Part shown: positions 8,249 to 15,473 of the stretch, in pieces
Numbering within the stretch: position 1 is the first letter of the stretch
Layout: each line of letters starts with the position of its first letter
Origin: Armatimonadota bacterium
GTDB lineage: Bacteria > Armatimonadota > Fimbriimonadia > Fimbriimonadales > ATM1
Length of the DNA stretch: 35,363 nucleotides
Assembly (NCBI GenBank): GCA_021324165.1
Contig: JAJPJR010000021.1
Location: 1-35,363, forward strand
Reading direction: 5' to 3'
Notes under the pieces: model-generated
Database searches by the model: none
What the model was told of the DNA's origin: nothing
The model's input: the letters and a program-made list of their open reading frames with translations, nothing else
Made by a program: the position numbers and the translations under genes

Positions 8249-9991
8249 ATGTGGCACGTTCGCATGTTGGGCCGATTCGAAGCGGTCTCAGATGAAGCAA
8301 TTCCCGCTGTCTTTCGCTCGCGAAAGGTGGGATCGTTGCTTGCGTTCCTCTCTCTGAATGCCGACCGGCCGATATCAAATGCCGTTCTGCAGGAGATGCT
8401 GTGGCCCGAATCCGACGGAAGCAGGCAATCTCAAAGCCTCAGGCGCGCTCTTTCTGACCTCCGCGATGCGCTTGAGGACAGTGGAAGTAGAGGTGCAATC
8501 GTGCAAACCGAGCAGGGGACGACGAGGCTTGCCGAAGGTTGCATCAAGACGGATGTCGAAACGTTCACTCGTCTGCTCAACAGACCCGTCGGCGAAGAAG
8601 GGTTCGACGTTCGGGCTGCCGAGGCGGTCGGTCTCTATGGGGGCCCACTGTTAGCCCCGCTGGAAGACGACTGGGTGTTTGCCTACAGACGGCAATACGA
8701 ACAGACGTTCTGCGATGCAGTGATTGATTTATGCGGCCTGCTCTCCGCTCGGGGCCAGGCAGACGAGGCCGTTCGAATCGCGCTTTCGGCCAGCGTTCTT
8801 GCCCCGTTGCGCGAAGAGCCGTTTGTTGCCGCAATCCGTGCATACACTTCCACAGGCGAGATAGCGGCCGCGGTTCAGCAATACGAAGCGCTCGAACGAA
8901 TGCTTGATTACCATTTCGGAGAAACCCCTTCGGAAGCGGCGCAGTTGGCATTGGAATCTGGGCCTGTCACTCCCGAAGCAAGCGCCAAGGAGTCCAACAG
9001 CACCCTTGGCGGAGCAATTGCGTCTGAGTCGCGGTTCTACATAGCTCGCGAGGCTGACAGAATTGTTGACGAGGCACTTGCAGCAAGTGATCCGGTCGTG
9101 CTCGTTTTTGGGCCGCGCCAAACCGGCAAGACTTCGCTTCTCGCTCGATCGGCATCTCGTCTTCGCCGCGAGGGAGTCAGTGTGGCGGTTACCGATTTTC
9201 AATCGCTCAGCAAGGCAGAATTCGAAAGTCCAACGACCCTATACCGCGCATTGGTGCATGGGCTGTCGGCTCAACTTAGGCAGCCCTACGAGCCCTCTTG
9301 GAACGAGTGGCTCGGACCGAATTCAAACTTCGATGAACTGACTGGCGGCTTGATGCAACAGACCGAAGGCCGCATATGCTGGGTGATGGACGAAGTTGAT
9401 CGCATCTTTGGGACTGCCTACGCCGACGACTTTTTCGGCCTGGTTCGAAGTTGGCACAATCGGAGAGCCCTCGATCCAGCCGGGCCGTGGAAGAGGATCA
9501 CCTTGTTGATGAGCTATGCCACTGAAGCGCATCTGTTCATCAAAGACCTCAATCAGTCGCCTTTCAATATCGGCATTAGAGTCAACGTCACCGACTTTAC
9601 GAAGTCAGAAGTCACCGAGTTAGGTTCTCGGTACTCGGAACAACTTGCAGGGTTGGCTGAGGAAGTCTATGAAGTTACTCATGGACACCCATTCTTGGCG
9701 CGTCGCGCATTCTCGTTTCTCGCCGAAGGCCGATCTGTTGCCGAACTGAGTGAAGTCGCTCCCAAAGCCGACGGCCCGTTCGGTGACCACCTCAGGCGAT
9801 TTCACGAAGCGGTCGAGCGAGACCACGAACTCGCTGCCGAAGTTCGGCGGTTCCTTCGCAATGAACCACTTTGCTTGCCATCTACGGCCGACCGTCTCGT
9901 AGCATCTGGGCTCTTGGCTAAGTGGACTAACGGCCGGCTGGAGTTTCGTGTGCCGGCTTATCGCGACTACTTAAGCGAGGTGTTGATTTAG
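8249..9991 (+). CDS. BTAD/SARP-type regulator fused to an AAA-like (AAA_35-type) ATPase
   Basis: 580 residues from ATG 8249 (WHVRMLGRFEA, the usual opening of SARP/AfsR-type regulators). Domains: OmpR-like winged helix about 2-100, bacterial transcriptional activation domain (BTAD, helical repeats) about 102-240, linker, ATPase about 255-490 with Walker A GPRQTGKTS (288-296) and Walker B ICWVMDEVD (376-384), then a C-terminal winged-helix-like region about 520-578. The ATPase is a paralogue of the one in the convergent WD40 protein: both have FYI/SYI-R-AD before Walker A, a PFNIG...TDFT block, and HGHPFL / NGHPYL. It probably couples nucleotide-dependent sensing to DNA binding. Its last 65 bp overlap the 3' end of the WD40 gene on the other strand. 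Longer upstream starts would run into the VOC gene and are unlikely. Confidence 0.85.
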   Translation: MWHVRMLGRFEAVSDEAIPAVFRSRKVGSLLAFLSLNADRPISNAVLQEMLWPESDGSRQSQSLRRALSDLRDALEDSGSRGAIVQTEQGTTRLAEGCIKTDVETFTRLLNRPVGEEGFDVRAAEAVGLYGGPLLAPLEDDWVFAYRRQYEQTFCDAVIDLCGLLSARGQADEAVRIALSASVLAPLREEPFVAAIRAYTSTGEIAAAVQQYEALERMLDYHFGETPSEAAQLALESGPVTPEASAKESNSTLGGAIASESRFYIAREADRIVDEALAASDPVVLVFGPRQTGKTSLLARSASRLRREGVSVAVTDFQSLSKAEFESPTTLYRALVHGLSAQLRQPYEPSWNEWLGPNSNFDELTGGLMQQTEGRICWVMDEVDRIFGTAYADDFFGLVRSWHNRRALDPAGPWKRITLLMSYATEAHLFIKDLNQSPFNIGIRVNVTDFTKSEVTELGSRYSEQLAGLAEEVYEVTHGHPFLARRAFSFLAEGRSVAELSEVAPKADGPFGDHLRRFHEAVERDHELAAEVRRFLRNEPLCLPSTADRLVASGLLAKWTNGRLEFRVPAYRDYLSEVLI

Positions 9992-12900
9992 CGGATTTCC
10001 AAGGCAAGGTATTCCACATCCGATCGACGCCATCCCAGCCGACTGAAACGATCCGCGTTCCATCTGCTGAGAAGTTAGGTGTAGCGCTGGTTTCCTTTCG
10101 CCAATCGAAGTCCGGCAAACGCGAGTCGAGCTCGAACTTCAAGGACAACAAGTCAACCCCAGTCCTTCCGTCCCACAAATGGAGTTCGTTGATGTGCTTC
10201 TGCCAGATTGTCGCATTGCTTGGGATTACGATTGCCGCGATTCTCTCGCTATCAGGCGACCAGGCGACAGTGACGATTCTGACCCCTCGCCCGAGTTCGG
10301 CCACCAATTTGCGTTCCTCGATATTGAACAGGCTCGTTTCGCTCATACTATTCATCGCGGTCAGGAACCTACCGTCAGGCGAATAGACAAGCCTGCCAAA
10401 TGGGCCTCGATCTGCCTTCAGTTCTCCTTTCTTCTTTCCCGTGGCCGTATCGAACAGCGCAATTGGCGAGCCGGAAATGTCGTAATCTTTCTTCGCGCTC
10501 CGGACCCCGACGGCCATTTCTGTTCCGTCGTAAGTCAGGGCAACGCCAACCGCTCCGTATTCGAATCTCCATTGCTTGAGCACCTTCCCGTTCTCAAGCG
10601 AAATCAATCTAATGGTTCGACCTTCTGCTCCCACCGACGCGATGGTCTTGCCCGATCGGGCGATCGCCCACGTGTAGAAATCTCCGCGAAACCTGGCTGT
10701 GACTTTCTTCGTCCGCAAGTCCAATACGGCACACTCCTGCGAGTAGAGCGCGCTGCTGTCAGCAGCAGAAGTTATCCAGCGCCTGCACAACACTTTGTTT
10801 GGCACGTAGGTGGTGACGCAGCTGATGTCTCCCGACGGAAACACCCGTATTTCCTGGACGTCTCGAAACGTTTCGCGATCCAAGGCGAGCACACACCCAT
10901 TCCGTTCCAGGGCGAGCGCATAGTCCCAGTATCGAGAGAGCGCCAGGCCGCCCCCAGGTTTAGACAGCGACTTGTAGCCCTCAAAACTCCTACGTATCTC
11001 TTGACCCGTTTCCAGATTCCGGCGAACAATCGAATTGTCGCTGAGAACCGCAAAGAATTCCTTGCCGTCGTTGGAAATCGTGTGGTAAGTCACCGTTGGT
11101 CCGCCAAATTCGAGCTTCTCCATTGCGGGTCGGGGCGAAGTTTGCCAAATGACGAAATCGCCGGCGAAGGTCAGGCTCGCCAGCTTCTGTCCATCGCTCG
11201 AAAATGCGATGTCGCGAATGGTTGCCCGCTGCCCCAAATTGGTTCGAATCAGCTCTCCCGACTCCGCTTTATAAAGTTGCACAACGCCATTAATCCTGCC
11301 GACAGCGATCTGCTTTGAGTCGGGACTGAATTTGAGCGCGGAGGCGTTTTGAGAAAACGCTGGCAGCCTCGCCTGAAGGGTCAAATCTTTTGTGCGTCGA
11401 ATTTCCACCCAGTTCGTCGGCTGCGCTCCGTCCCAGTAGATGCATGCAAACAAAGAGGAGTCTGGGCTGATCTCGACGACGTCATATTGGACGAAATAAG
11501 GCAAGTCCACGCTGCAGATCGTCACTCCAGTTCGATTCCAACGATGGATTTCGCAGTGACCTGCCGCATCTACCCGAAAAGTTGAAACGATTGATCCATC
11601 TCCCAGGAAGCGGCTGAGATGGGCCGGTGACTTTCCTGAGTGGTGTGCCAGCACTTTCCCTTCGATGGTCAACAGTTCAAATGTGTTCTTATCTCGGATG
11701 CCGTCGGCTATGTAATCGCCGGTTATTGGATTTACATCGCTAATCCCTGTTCCGGGACGATAGGGAACCAACAGCTTATTTGTTCTCGTGTCGCATATCG
11801 CCATTCTGTTGTCGTGCGCGCAAAGCCACACTCGGTAACGGCCCCTTGTCAAGAAAACGTTGTCAATCAACCCAAATCCGTAGTTGCCAGCTTTTCGCAA
11901 AGCCTCTACTTCGGGGTCTTTGGGGGGCGACATCTTTTGACGGAGAGTCGGCTTTCCGTTTCTAACATCGTAGAGGCCTTCAGGAGAAGCGATCCGAAGT
12001 TCGTCGTTCTCTCCTCGTTCAAAACTGGCGAGCCGTTCGACCCAGCCGGTTGCGATTGGAGGGTTAATGAGCAGCTGCAAATGTCCGTACTCCCAATTGC
12101 GATATCGAATGCCTTGCAGTTGATCGAACGTGTTTGCTACGCGTCGTGAATCTTGCACTTCGAGTGCAAGATTCAAATTGCTGATCTGCGTATTGTAGGC
12201 CTGTCTGTCAAGCGCGCTCGACTCGGCAGACAAAGCCTGAATGGTTCTCCTTCTTTGCGTCGAAACTCGCGCGAGATCGGACGCCGTGCGCTTCAGATCC
12301 GAAAGAGATTTTTGCCGCTCGACCGAAACACGCTGAAGCTCCGCTGTGCGAGACTGCAGCGCCCGAAGCGCCGTCTGTCGCTCATCGGACAAGCGGCCAA
12401 GATCTGCATTCTTTCGCTCAAGAGTATCCAGTGCGGACTTCCGTTCCCGCGAGGTCTGCGCTAACTCATTGCTGCGTCTTCCTAATTCGGAAAGCGCTCG
12501 AGAACGCTCGTCAGCAAGCCGACTCGTATTTAGAGCGATTGCAGTGACCACGAGAACCACGACGCCTGCCGCGGCTGCTGTCCTAAGCAACGCGAGCCGA
12601 GCAGCGCCGGCCTGACGTCGAATTTCCGCGTCAGGGAGACTCTGCCTCCGCCATTTCTCGTTGAAAACCACTCGGTACAGTCGGTTGCGGATTCGCAACG
12701 ATTGCCGGTCCTCCAACCCGACGCCTGCGAGCCGCAAGGTCGCTACAATCGGATTCTCTTGTGACGCGCGAACTTCCCGCTTCCGCAACACCTGACCATA
12801 AAGGTCAAGCACTTGAGTCCGCTTCTCATCCGACGGTAACCCTGGGACGTCTGGATCCAGCATACGGCGCTCGACGTCAGCCAAGTTTGGCTCTTGCTGA

Positions 12901-13733
12901 CGACCTTCGGGCGCGATGAACAGCCGATGAATTAGCGCATCTACGTCGCGTCTGGATCGAATCGAGGGATCACCCGCGACGCAGCAGCAAACGACCTGAG
13001 TGAGATAGGGGTGGCCGTTCAACCAGTAATGGATACGCTCCATCAGTTGAGCGCCGTTCCTATCGCTGGAATCAAGGCGCGCCCCAAACCCAGACGTTTC
13101 CTGAATCGTGAAGTCCGTGATGTCAATGCGTTTGCCAATGTTGAATGGAGTGACCTGGGGATTGCGAATGAGCTGGCCAGGCGTCGCTACGCCTACCAGG
13201 CAAAACGTGAGACGACCGAACTCCCGCACTTCCGATCGGCGGTTGTAACAGTCGCGGATTCCCGCGAAGAACTCATCCGTTGGAAATGGAAGAGCGCGAA
13301 CAAAGTCAATTTCATCAATGAACACCACAACCGGCTCTTCGGTGGTGGCGAGGAGGACCTCTTGCAGGGCTCCGATCCACCGGGCAAGTGGTCCCACATG
13401 CTGATGCTCTTCCCAGTAGGCGAACAGTTCCTTTGTTCTGCCTAACTCGTGCCCGATTTCCGAAAGCAGACCTGCGTACCATTGGTCAGGATTCACGTTC
13501 GCGCCGATTCGCTGCAAATCGAGTTTGACTGTCGTCACACCGGCTTCCTTCAGCTTGACGATCGTGCGCGCAACCATCGAGGACTTCCCTTTTTGGCGCG
13601 AGTCGAGCAGATACACATACTCCTTTGCCAAAAGCGCGGCGAGAAGGGCTCCATCAGCCTGTCGCTCGATATAGCTGGGGGCCGAGGGGTCCATGGTTCC
13701 CCCGGCACGAAAGAATGTTGAGTCGCCATTCAT
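9927..13733 (-). CDS. Membrane-anchored AAA-like ATPase - coiled coil - WD40 repeat protein
   Basis: 1268 residues. Residues 1-360 are an AAA-like (AAA_35-type) domain beginning FFRAGGTMDPSAPSY, as in cyanobacterial relatives, with a P-loop DSRQKGKSS (44-52; the first Gly is Asp), Walker B VVVFIDEID (135-143), a PFNIG block and a winged-helix-like end near 346-361. One transmembrane helix follows (about 382-402). Then come four 21-residue coiled-coil repeats (418-501), a linker with RNWEYGHL as found before WD40 propellers of planctomycete kinases, and WD40 repeats from about 560 to 1240. The architecture suggests a sensor/scaffold that signals across the membrane; topology and ligand are unknown. 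ATG 13733 has no Shine-Dalgarno but a TACAAT box six bases upstream, preceded by 11-bp-spaced repeats. The C-terminal tail after the last WD40 unit is encoded in the overlap region. Confidence 0.87.
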   Translation of the reverse strand: MNGDSTFFRAGGTMDPSAPSYIERQADGALLAALLAKEYVYLLDSRQKGKSSMVARTIVKLKEAGVTTVKLDLQRIGANVNPDQWYAGLLSEIGHELGRTKELFAYWEEHQHVGPLARWIGALQEVLLATTEEPVVVFIDEIDFVRALPFPTDEFFAGIRDCYNRRSEVREFGRLTFCLVGVATPGQLIRNPQVTPFNIGKRIDITDFTIQETSGFGARLDSSDRNGAQLMERIHYWLNGHPYLTQVVCCCVAGDPSIRSRRDVDALIHRLFIAPEGRQQEPNLADVERRMLDPDVPGLPSDEKRTQVLDLYGQVLRKREVRASQENPIVATLRLAGVGLEDRQSLRIRNRLYRVVFNEKWRRQSLPDAEIRRQAGAARLALLRTAAAAGVVVLVVTAIALNTSRLADERSRALSELGRRSNELAQTSRERKSALDTLERKNADLGRLSDERQTALRALQSRTAELQRVSVERQKSLSDLKRTASDLARVSTQRRRTIQALSAESSALDRQAYNTQISNLNLALEVQDSRRVANTFDQLQGIRYRNWEYGHLQLLINPPIATGWVERLASFERGENDELRIASPEGLYDVRNGKPTLRQKMSPPKDPEVEALRKAGNYGFGLIDNVFLTRGRYRVWLCAHDNRMAICDTRTNKLLVPYRPGTGISDVNPITGDYIADGIRDKNTFELLTIEGKVLAHHSGKSPAHLSRFLGDGSIVSTFRVDAAGHCEIHRWNRTGVTICSVDLPYFVQYDVVEISPDSSLFACIYWDGAQPTNWVEIRRTKDLTLQARLPAFSQNASALKFSPDSKQIAVGRINGVVQLYKAESGELIRTNLGQRATIRDIAFSSDGQKLASLTFAGDFVIWQTSPRPAMEKLEFGGPTVTYHTISNDGKEFFAVLSDNSIVRRNLETGQEIRRSFEGYKSLSKPGGGLALSRYWDYALALERNGCVLALDRETFRDVQEIRVFPSGDISCVTTYVPNKVLCRRWITSAADSSALYSQECAVLDLRTKKVTARFRGDFYTWAIARSGKTIASVGAEGRTIRLISLENGKVLKQWRFEYGAVGVALTYDGTEMAVGVRSAKKDYDISGSPIALFDTATGKKKGELKADRGPFGRLVYSPDGRFLTAMNSMSETSLFNIEERKLVAELGRGVRIVTVAWSPDSERIAAIVIPSNATIWQKHINELHLWDGRTGVDLLSLKFELDSRLPDFDWRKETSATPNFSADGTRIVSVGWDGVDRMWNTLPWKSAKSTPRLSSRDKPAHETPAGR
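12231..12482 (-). repeat. Four tandem 63-bp coding repeats (21-residue coiled-coil units)
   Basis: Residues 418-438, 439-459, 460-480 and 481-501 of the WD40 protein align without gaps to a pattern with hydrophobics at fixed places and a recurring ER-[KQ]-x-[SA]-L-x-x-L end (for example ERQTALRAL, ERQKSLSDL). A half unit precedes them (406-417, LADERSRALSEL). Twenty-one residues is three heptads, so each unit adds a fixed length to a coiled coil. Confidence 0.8.
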
Positions 13734-13739
13734 GCAGCC

Positions 13740-13745
13740 ATTGTA
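13740..13745 (-). promoter_or_regulatory. Candidate -10 of a leaderless promoter for the WD40 ATPase gene
   Basis: The minus strand reads TACAAT (five of six consensus bases), then six bases, then the ATG at 13733. No Shine-Dalgarno is present, so the transcript probably starts at the ATG. Confidence 0.45.
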
Positions 13746-13755
13746 CGAGAGATTC

Positions 13756-13784
13756 TGTGACCGATCTCGTCACGACTTAGTCAC
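13756..13784. promoter_or_regulatory. Three GTGAC half-sites at 11-bp spacing (SARP-like operator candidate)
   Basis: Read on the minus strand, GTGACTA (13784-13778) and GTGACGA (13773-13767) are direct repeats 11 bp apart. A third element in the same register (13762-13756) is GGTCACA, the same half-site inverted. Ten bases separate it from the TACAAT -10. SARP-family activators are known to bind heptamer direct repeats at 11-bp spacing next to the -10, and a BTAD protein is encoded by the convergent gene. Binding is inference. Confidence 0.4.
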
Positions 13785-13815
13785 ATGCCCCACATCACAC
13801 TAATCCCGATCACAA

Positions 13816-13834
13816 CCGCAAGGGCATCTTGCGG
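13816..13834 (+). promoter_or_regulatory. Hairpin abutting the ribosome-binding site of the TolB-like gene
   Basis: CCGCAAG and CTTGCGG form a perfect 7-bp stem around a 5-base loop (GGCAT). The strong Shine-Dalgarno GGGAGG begins at the next base, and the ATG follows at 13846. A helix stacked against the ribosome site could modulate translation or protect the 5' end. Confidence 0.5.
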
Positions 13835-13845
13835 GGGAGGAAAAA

Positions 13846-14751
13846 ATGAAATCAAGGCTAACTTTCAAGCAATCCATGATCGTCACCGCAGCTGTCTCGT
13901 TTGTGTGCACAGCCGGCGTAATCAGTTCCATTGCTGCAATTGGAGTTGTGGCACCGCCACTTCCCGACCTGCTTTTCGTGAGCAACCGAACCGGAAGCAA
14001 CGAAATCTACTCGATGAAATCGAACGGTTCGAACGTGAAGCGGATTACAACCAACGCCGCCGCGGAATGGGAACCGCACTGGAAACCAGACGGCTCGAAG
14101 ATAGGATTCACAAGCAACGCAACGGGGAACTGGGATATCTATGTCATGAATCCGAACGGCTCAGGCATCGTGAACTTGACCAATAACCCCGCGTACGACT
14201 TCGGCTGCACTTGGTCGCCAACGGGAAACAAGATCTCCTTCATGTCGGATCGCTCGGGCAACTTTGAGATCTTTGTGATGAACGCGGACGGCACCAACCC
14301 GGTGAACATAAGCAACAATCCGGCTACGGAAGGCCATCCCGATTGGTCTCCGGATGGTTCGAAAATAGCGTTCTACAGCATGCGCGACGGAGATGAGGAG
14401 ATCTATGTGATGAACGCCGACGGCACGAACCAAGTCAGGCTGACAAACTCCCCGTCAATTGACTTTCTGCCCGACTGGTCGCCAGACGGATCGAAGATCG
14501 CCTTCACGTCGAATCGAGACGGGAACTACCAAATCTACGTAATGAATGCGGATGGGTCGAACCTGGTTAGACTCACAAACGATGCGGCATACGACTCAGA
14601 GCCGATTTGGTCGCCAGACGGCACCAAGATCGCATTCGTCACCAACCGCAACGGGAATTATGAGATCTTCACGATGAACCCGGACGGTTCGAACCAAGTT
14701 CGCCTGACGAGCAACGGAGCAGGTGACTACGACCCTTCTTGGAAACCCTAA
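13846..14751 (+). CDS. Exported TolB-like six-bladed beta-propeller (PD40 repeats)
   Basis: 301 residues with an N-terminal signal/anchor (about 9-35, hydrophobic and Ala-rich) and six near-identical repeats of about 43 residues. Each has a W-SPDG-x-KI-F segment, a short turn, and a IYVMNADGTN-x-V-x-LTN segment, as in TolB and PD40 propellers. Such propellers mediate periplasmic or surface protein binding; no catalytic residues are recognisable and the partner is unknown. The start is fixed by GGGGGAGG just upstream. Divergent from the WD40 ATPase with 112 bp between them, which suggests shared control and a possible partnership, though this rests on position only. High repeat similarity indicates recent internal duplication. 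Confidence 0.9.
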   Translation: MKSRLTFKQSMIVTAAVSFVCTAGVISSIAAIGVVAPPLPDLLFVSNRTGSNEIYSMKSNGSNVKRITTNAAAEWEPHWKPDGSKIGFTSNATGNWDIYVMNPNGSGIVNLTNNPAYDFGCTWSPTGNKISFMSDRSGNFEIFVMNADGTNPVNISNNPATEGHPDWSPDGSKIAFYSMRDGDEEIYVMNADGTNQVRLTNSPSIDFLPDWSPDGSKIAFTSNRDGNYQIYVMNADGSNLVRLTNDAAYDSEPIWSPDGTKIAFVTNRNGNYEIFTMNPDGSNQVRLTSNGAGDYDPSWKP

Positions 14752-14802
14752 GACTCTCTAACCCACTCCGCGCTGCACCATGCGTGCAACTTAAGAAGAA
14801 AT

Positions 14803-14838
14803 GGGCGAGCGGAATCCACCAGGGATCACTGCTCGCCC
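14803..14838. terminator. Inverted repeat after the TolB-like gene, possible terminator
   Basis: GGGCGAGC and GCTCGCCC are perfect 8-bp arms around a 20-base loop that can itself pair (ATCC with GGAT). It lies 51 bp after the stop codon at 14751. No T-tract follows, so termination is uncertain. The rest of 14752-14942 shows only a weak promoter-like TATAGT at 14874-14879. Confidence 0.4.
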
Positions 14839-14942
14839 TCGTCAATCAAGCCTCTCTCCCCTCACGAATAAGATATAGTGTCGCAGGGGTTCCATACGGC
14901 AAGAAAATCGCGCGATCGAAGTACGCCGAACGGACTGTTAAC

Positions 14943-15425
14943 ATGTATGAATTAATCGCAAGTTGCAAAGAGAGCGCGGTGTGGGGGATGGAGCATTTTC
15001 TGAAGGTGTTATCGTTCGTTCCCGAAGATAAGCTGGATTGGAGCCCGTCGCCCACAGCAAAATCCGCACGCAAAATCGCTGCGCATACGGCGGTTTATCC
15101 CAGCGCGTTTGCCAAAATGATCCGCGACCGCCGGCTTCCACTCGGCGACGAAATCCCTGCATTCGTTGCGCACATGGCGGACGCGCAAAACTCCCTGACA
15201 GATCTTGCCGAGATCGAAGCGCAGTTTCGCAGCGGCACCGAAGAGCTGCTCGCGGCGTTCGACGGCCTGACGCCGGATGCGGTTGGTCTAATACTCGATT
15301 CCGGACAAGGCTGGACGATGCCGATGACGTTTCTGATGCGCCTGCCAGGCGTGCACGCCGCCGGCCACGCCGCCCAAATTGATTACCTGCAAACCTGCTG
15401 GGGCGACGAACAGGTGCACTTTTGA
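14943..15425 (+). CDS. DinB-like putative metal-dependent protein
   Basis: 160 residues of a predicted four-helix DinB/YfiT-like fold. Three histidines occupy the expected metal-ligand positions: His48 (KIAAHTAVYPSAF), and His138 and His142 (GVHAAGHAAQIDYLQ). The family includes thiol-dependent transferases (bacillithiol/mycothiol-linked) and many proteins of unknown role; the substrate cannot be named here. ATG 14943 matches the usual family start, but the ribosome site is weak (GGAC about ten bases upstream). Upstream in-frame codons give non-conserved sequence. Convergent with the RND pump gene across a strong hairpin. Confidence 0.8.
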   Translation: MYELIASCKESAVWGMEHFLKVLSFVPEDKLDWSPSPTAKSARKIAAHTAVYPSAFAKMIRDRRLPLGDEIPAFVAHMADAQNSLTDLAEIEAQFRSGTEELLAAFDGLTPDAVGLILDSGQGWTMPMTFLMRLPGVHAAGHAAQIDYLQTCWGDEQVHF

Positions 15426-15446
15426 TAAAAGATGGCATTCGGTGCC

Positions 15447-15473
15447 GCGTGAGTGAGGCGGGCTCACTCGCGC
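15447..15473. terminator. Bidirectional hairpin between dinB-like and RND pump genes
   Basis: An 11-bp stem (one T-G pair) with a 5-base loop: left arm GCGTGAGTGAG, right arm CTCACTCGCGC. It overlaps the RND pump stop codon (15464-15466) and follows the DinB-like stop by 21 bp. A smaller GGCA/TGCC hairpin sits beside it. T-tracts are poor on both sides. Confidence 0.55.

Noticed and set aside
12231-12482. CRISPR-like periodic array
   Set aside because: The 63-bp periodicity is coding: it follows 21-residue coiled-coil units in an open frame and the units are not identical at DNA level.
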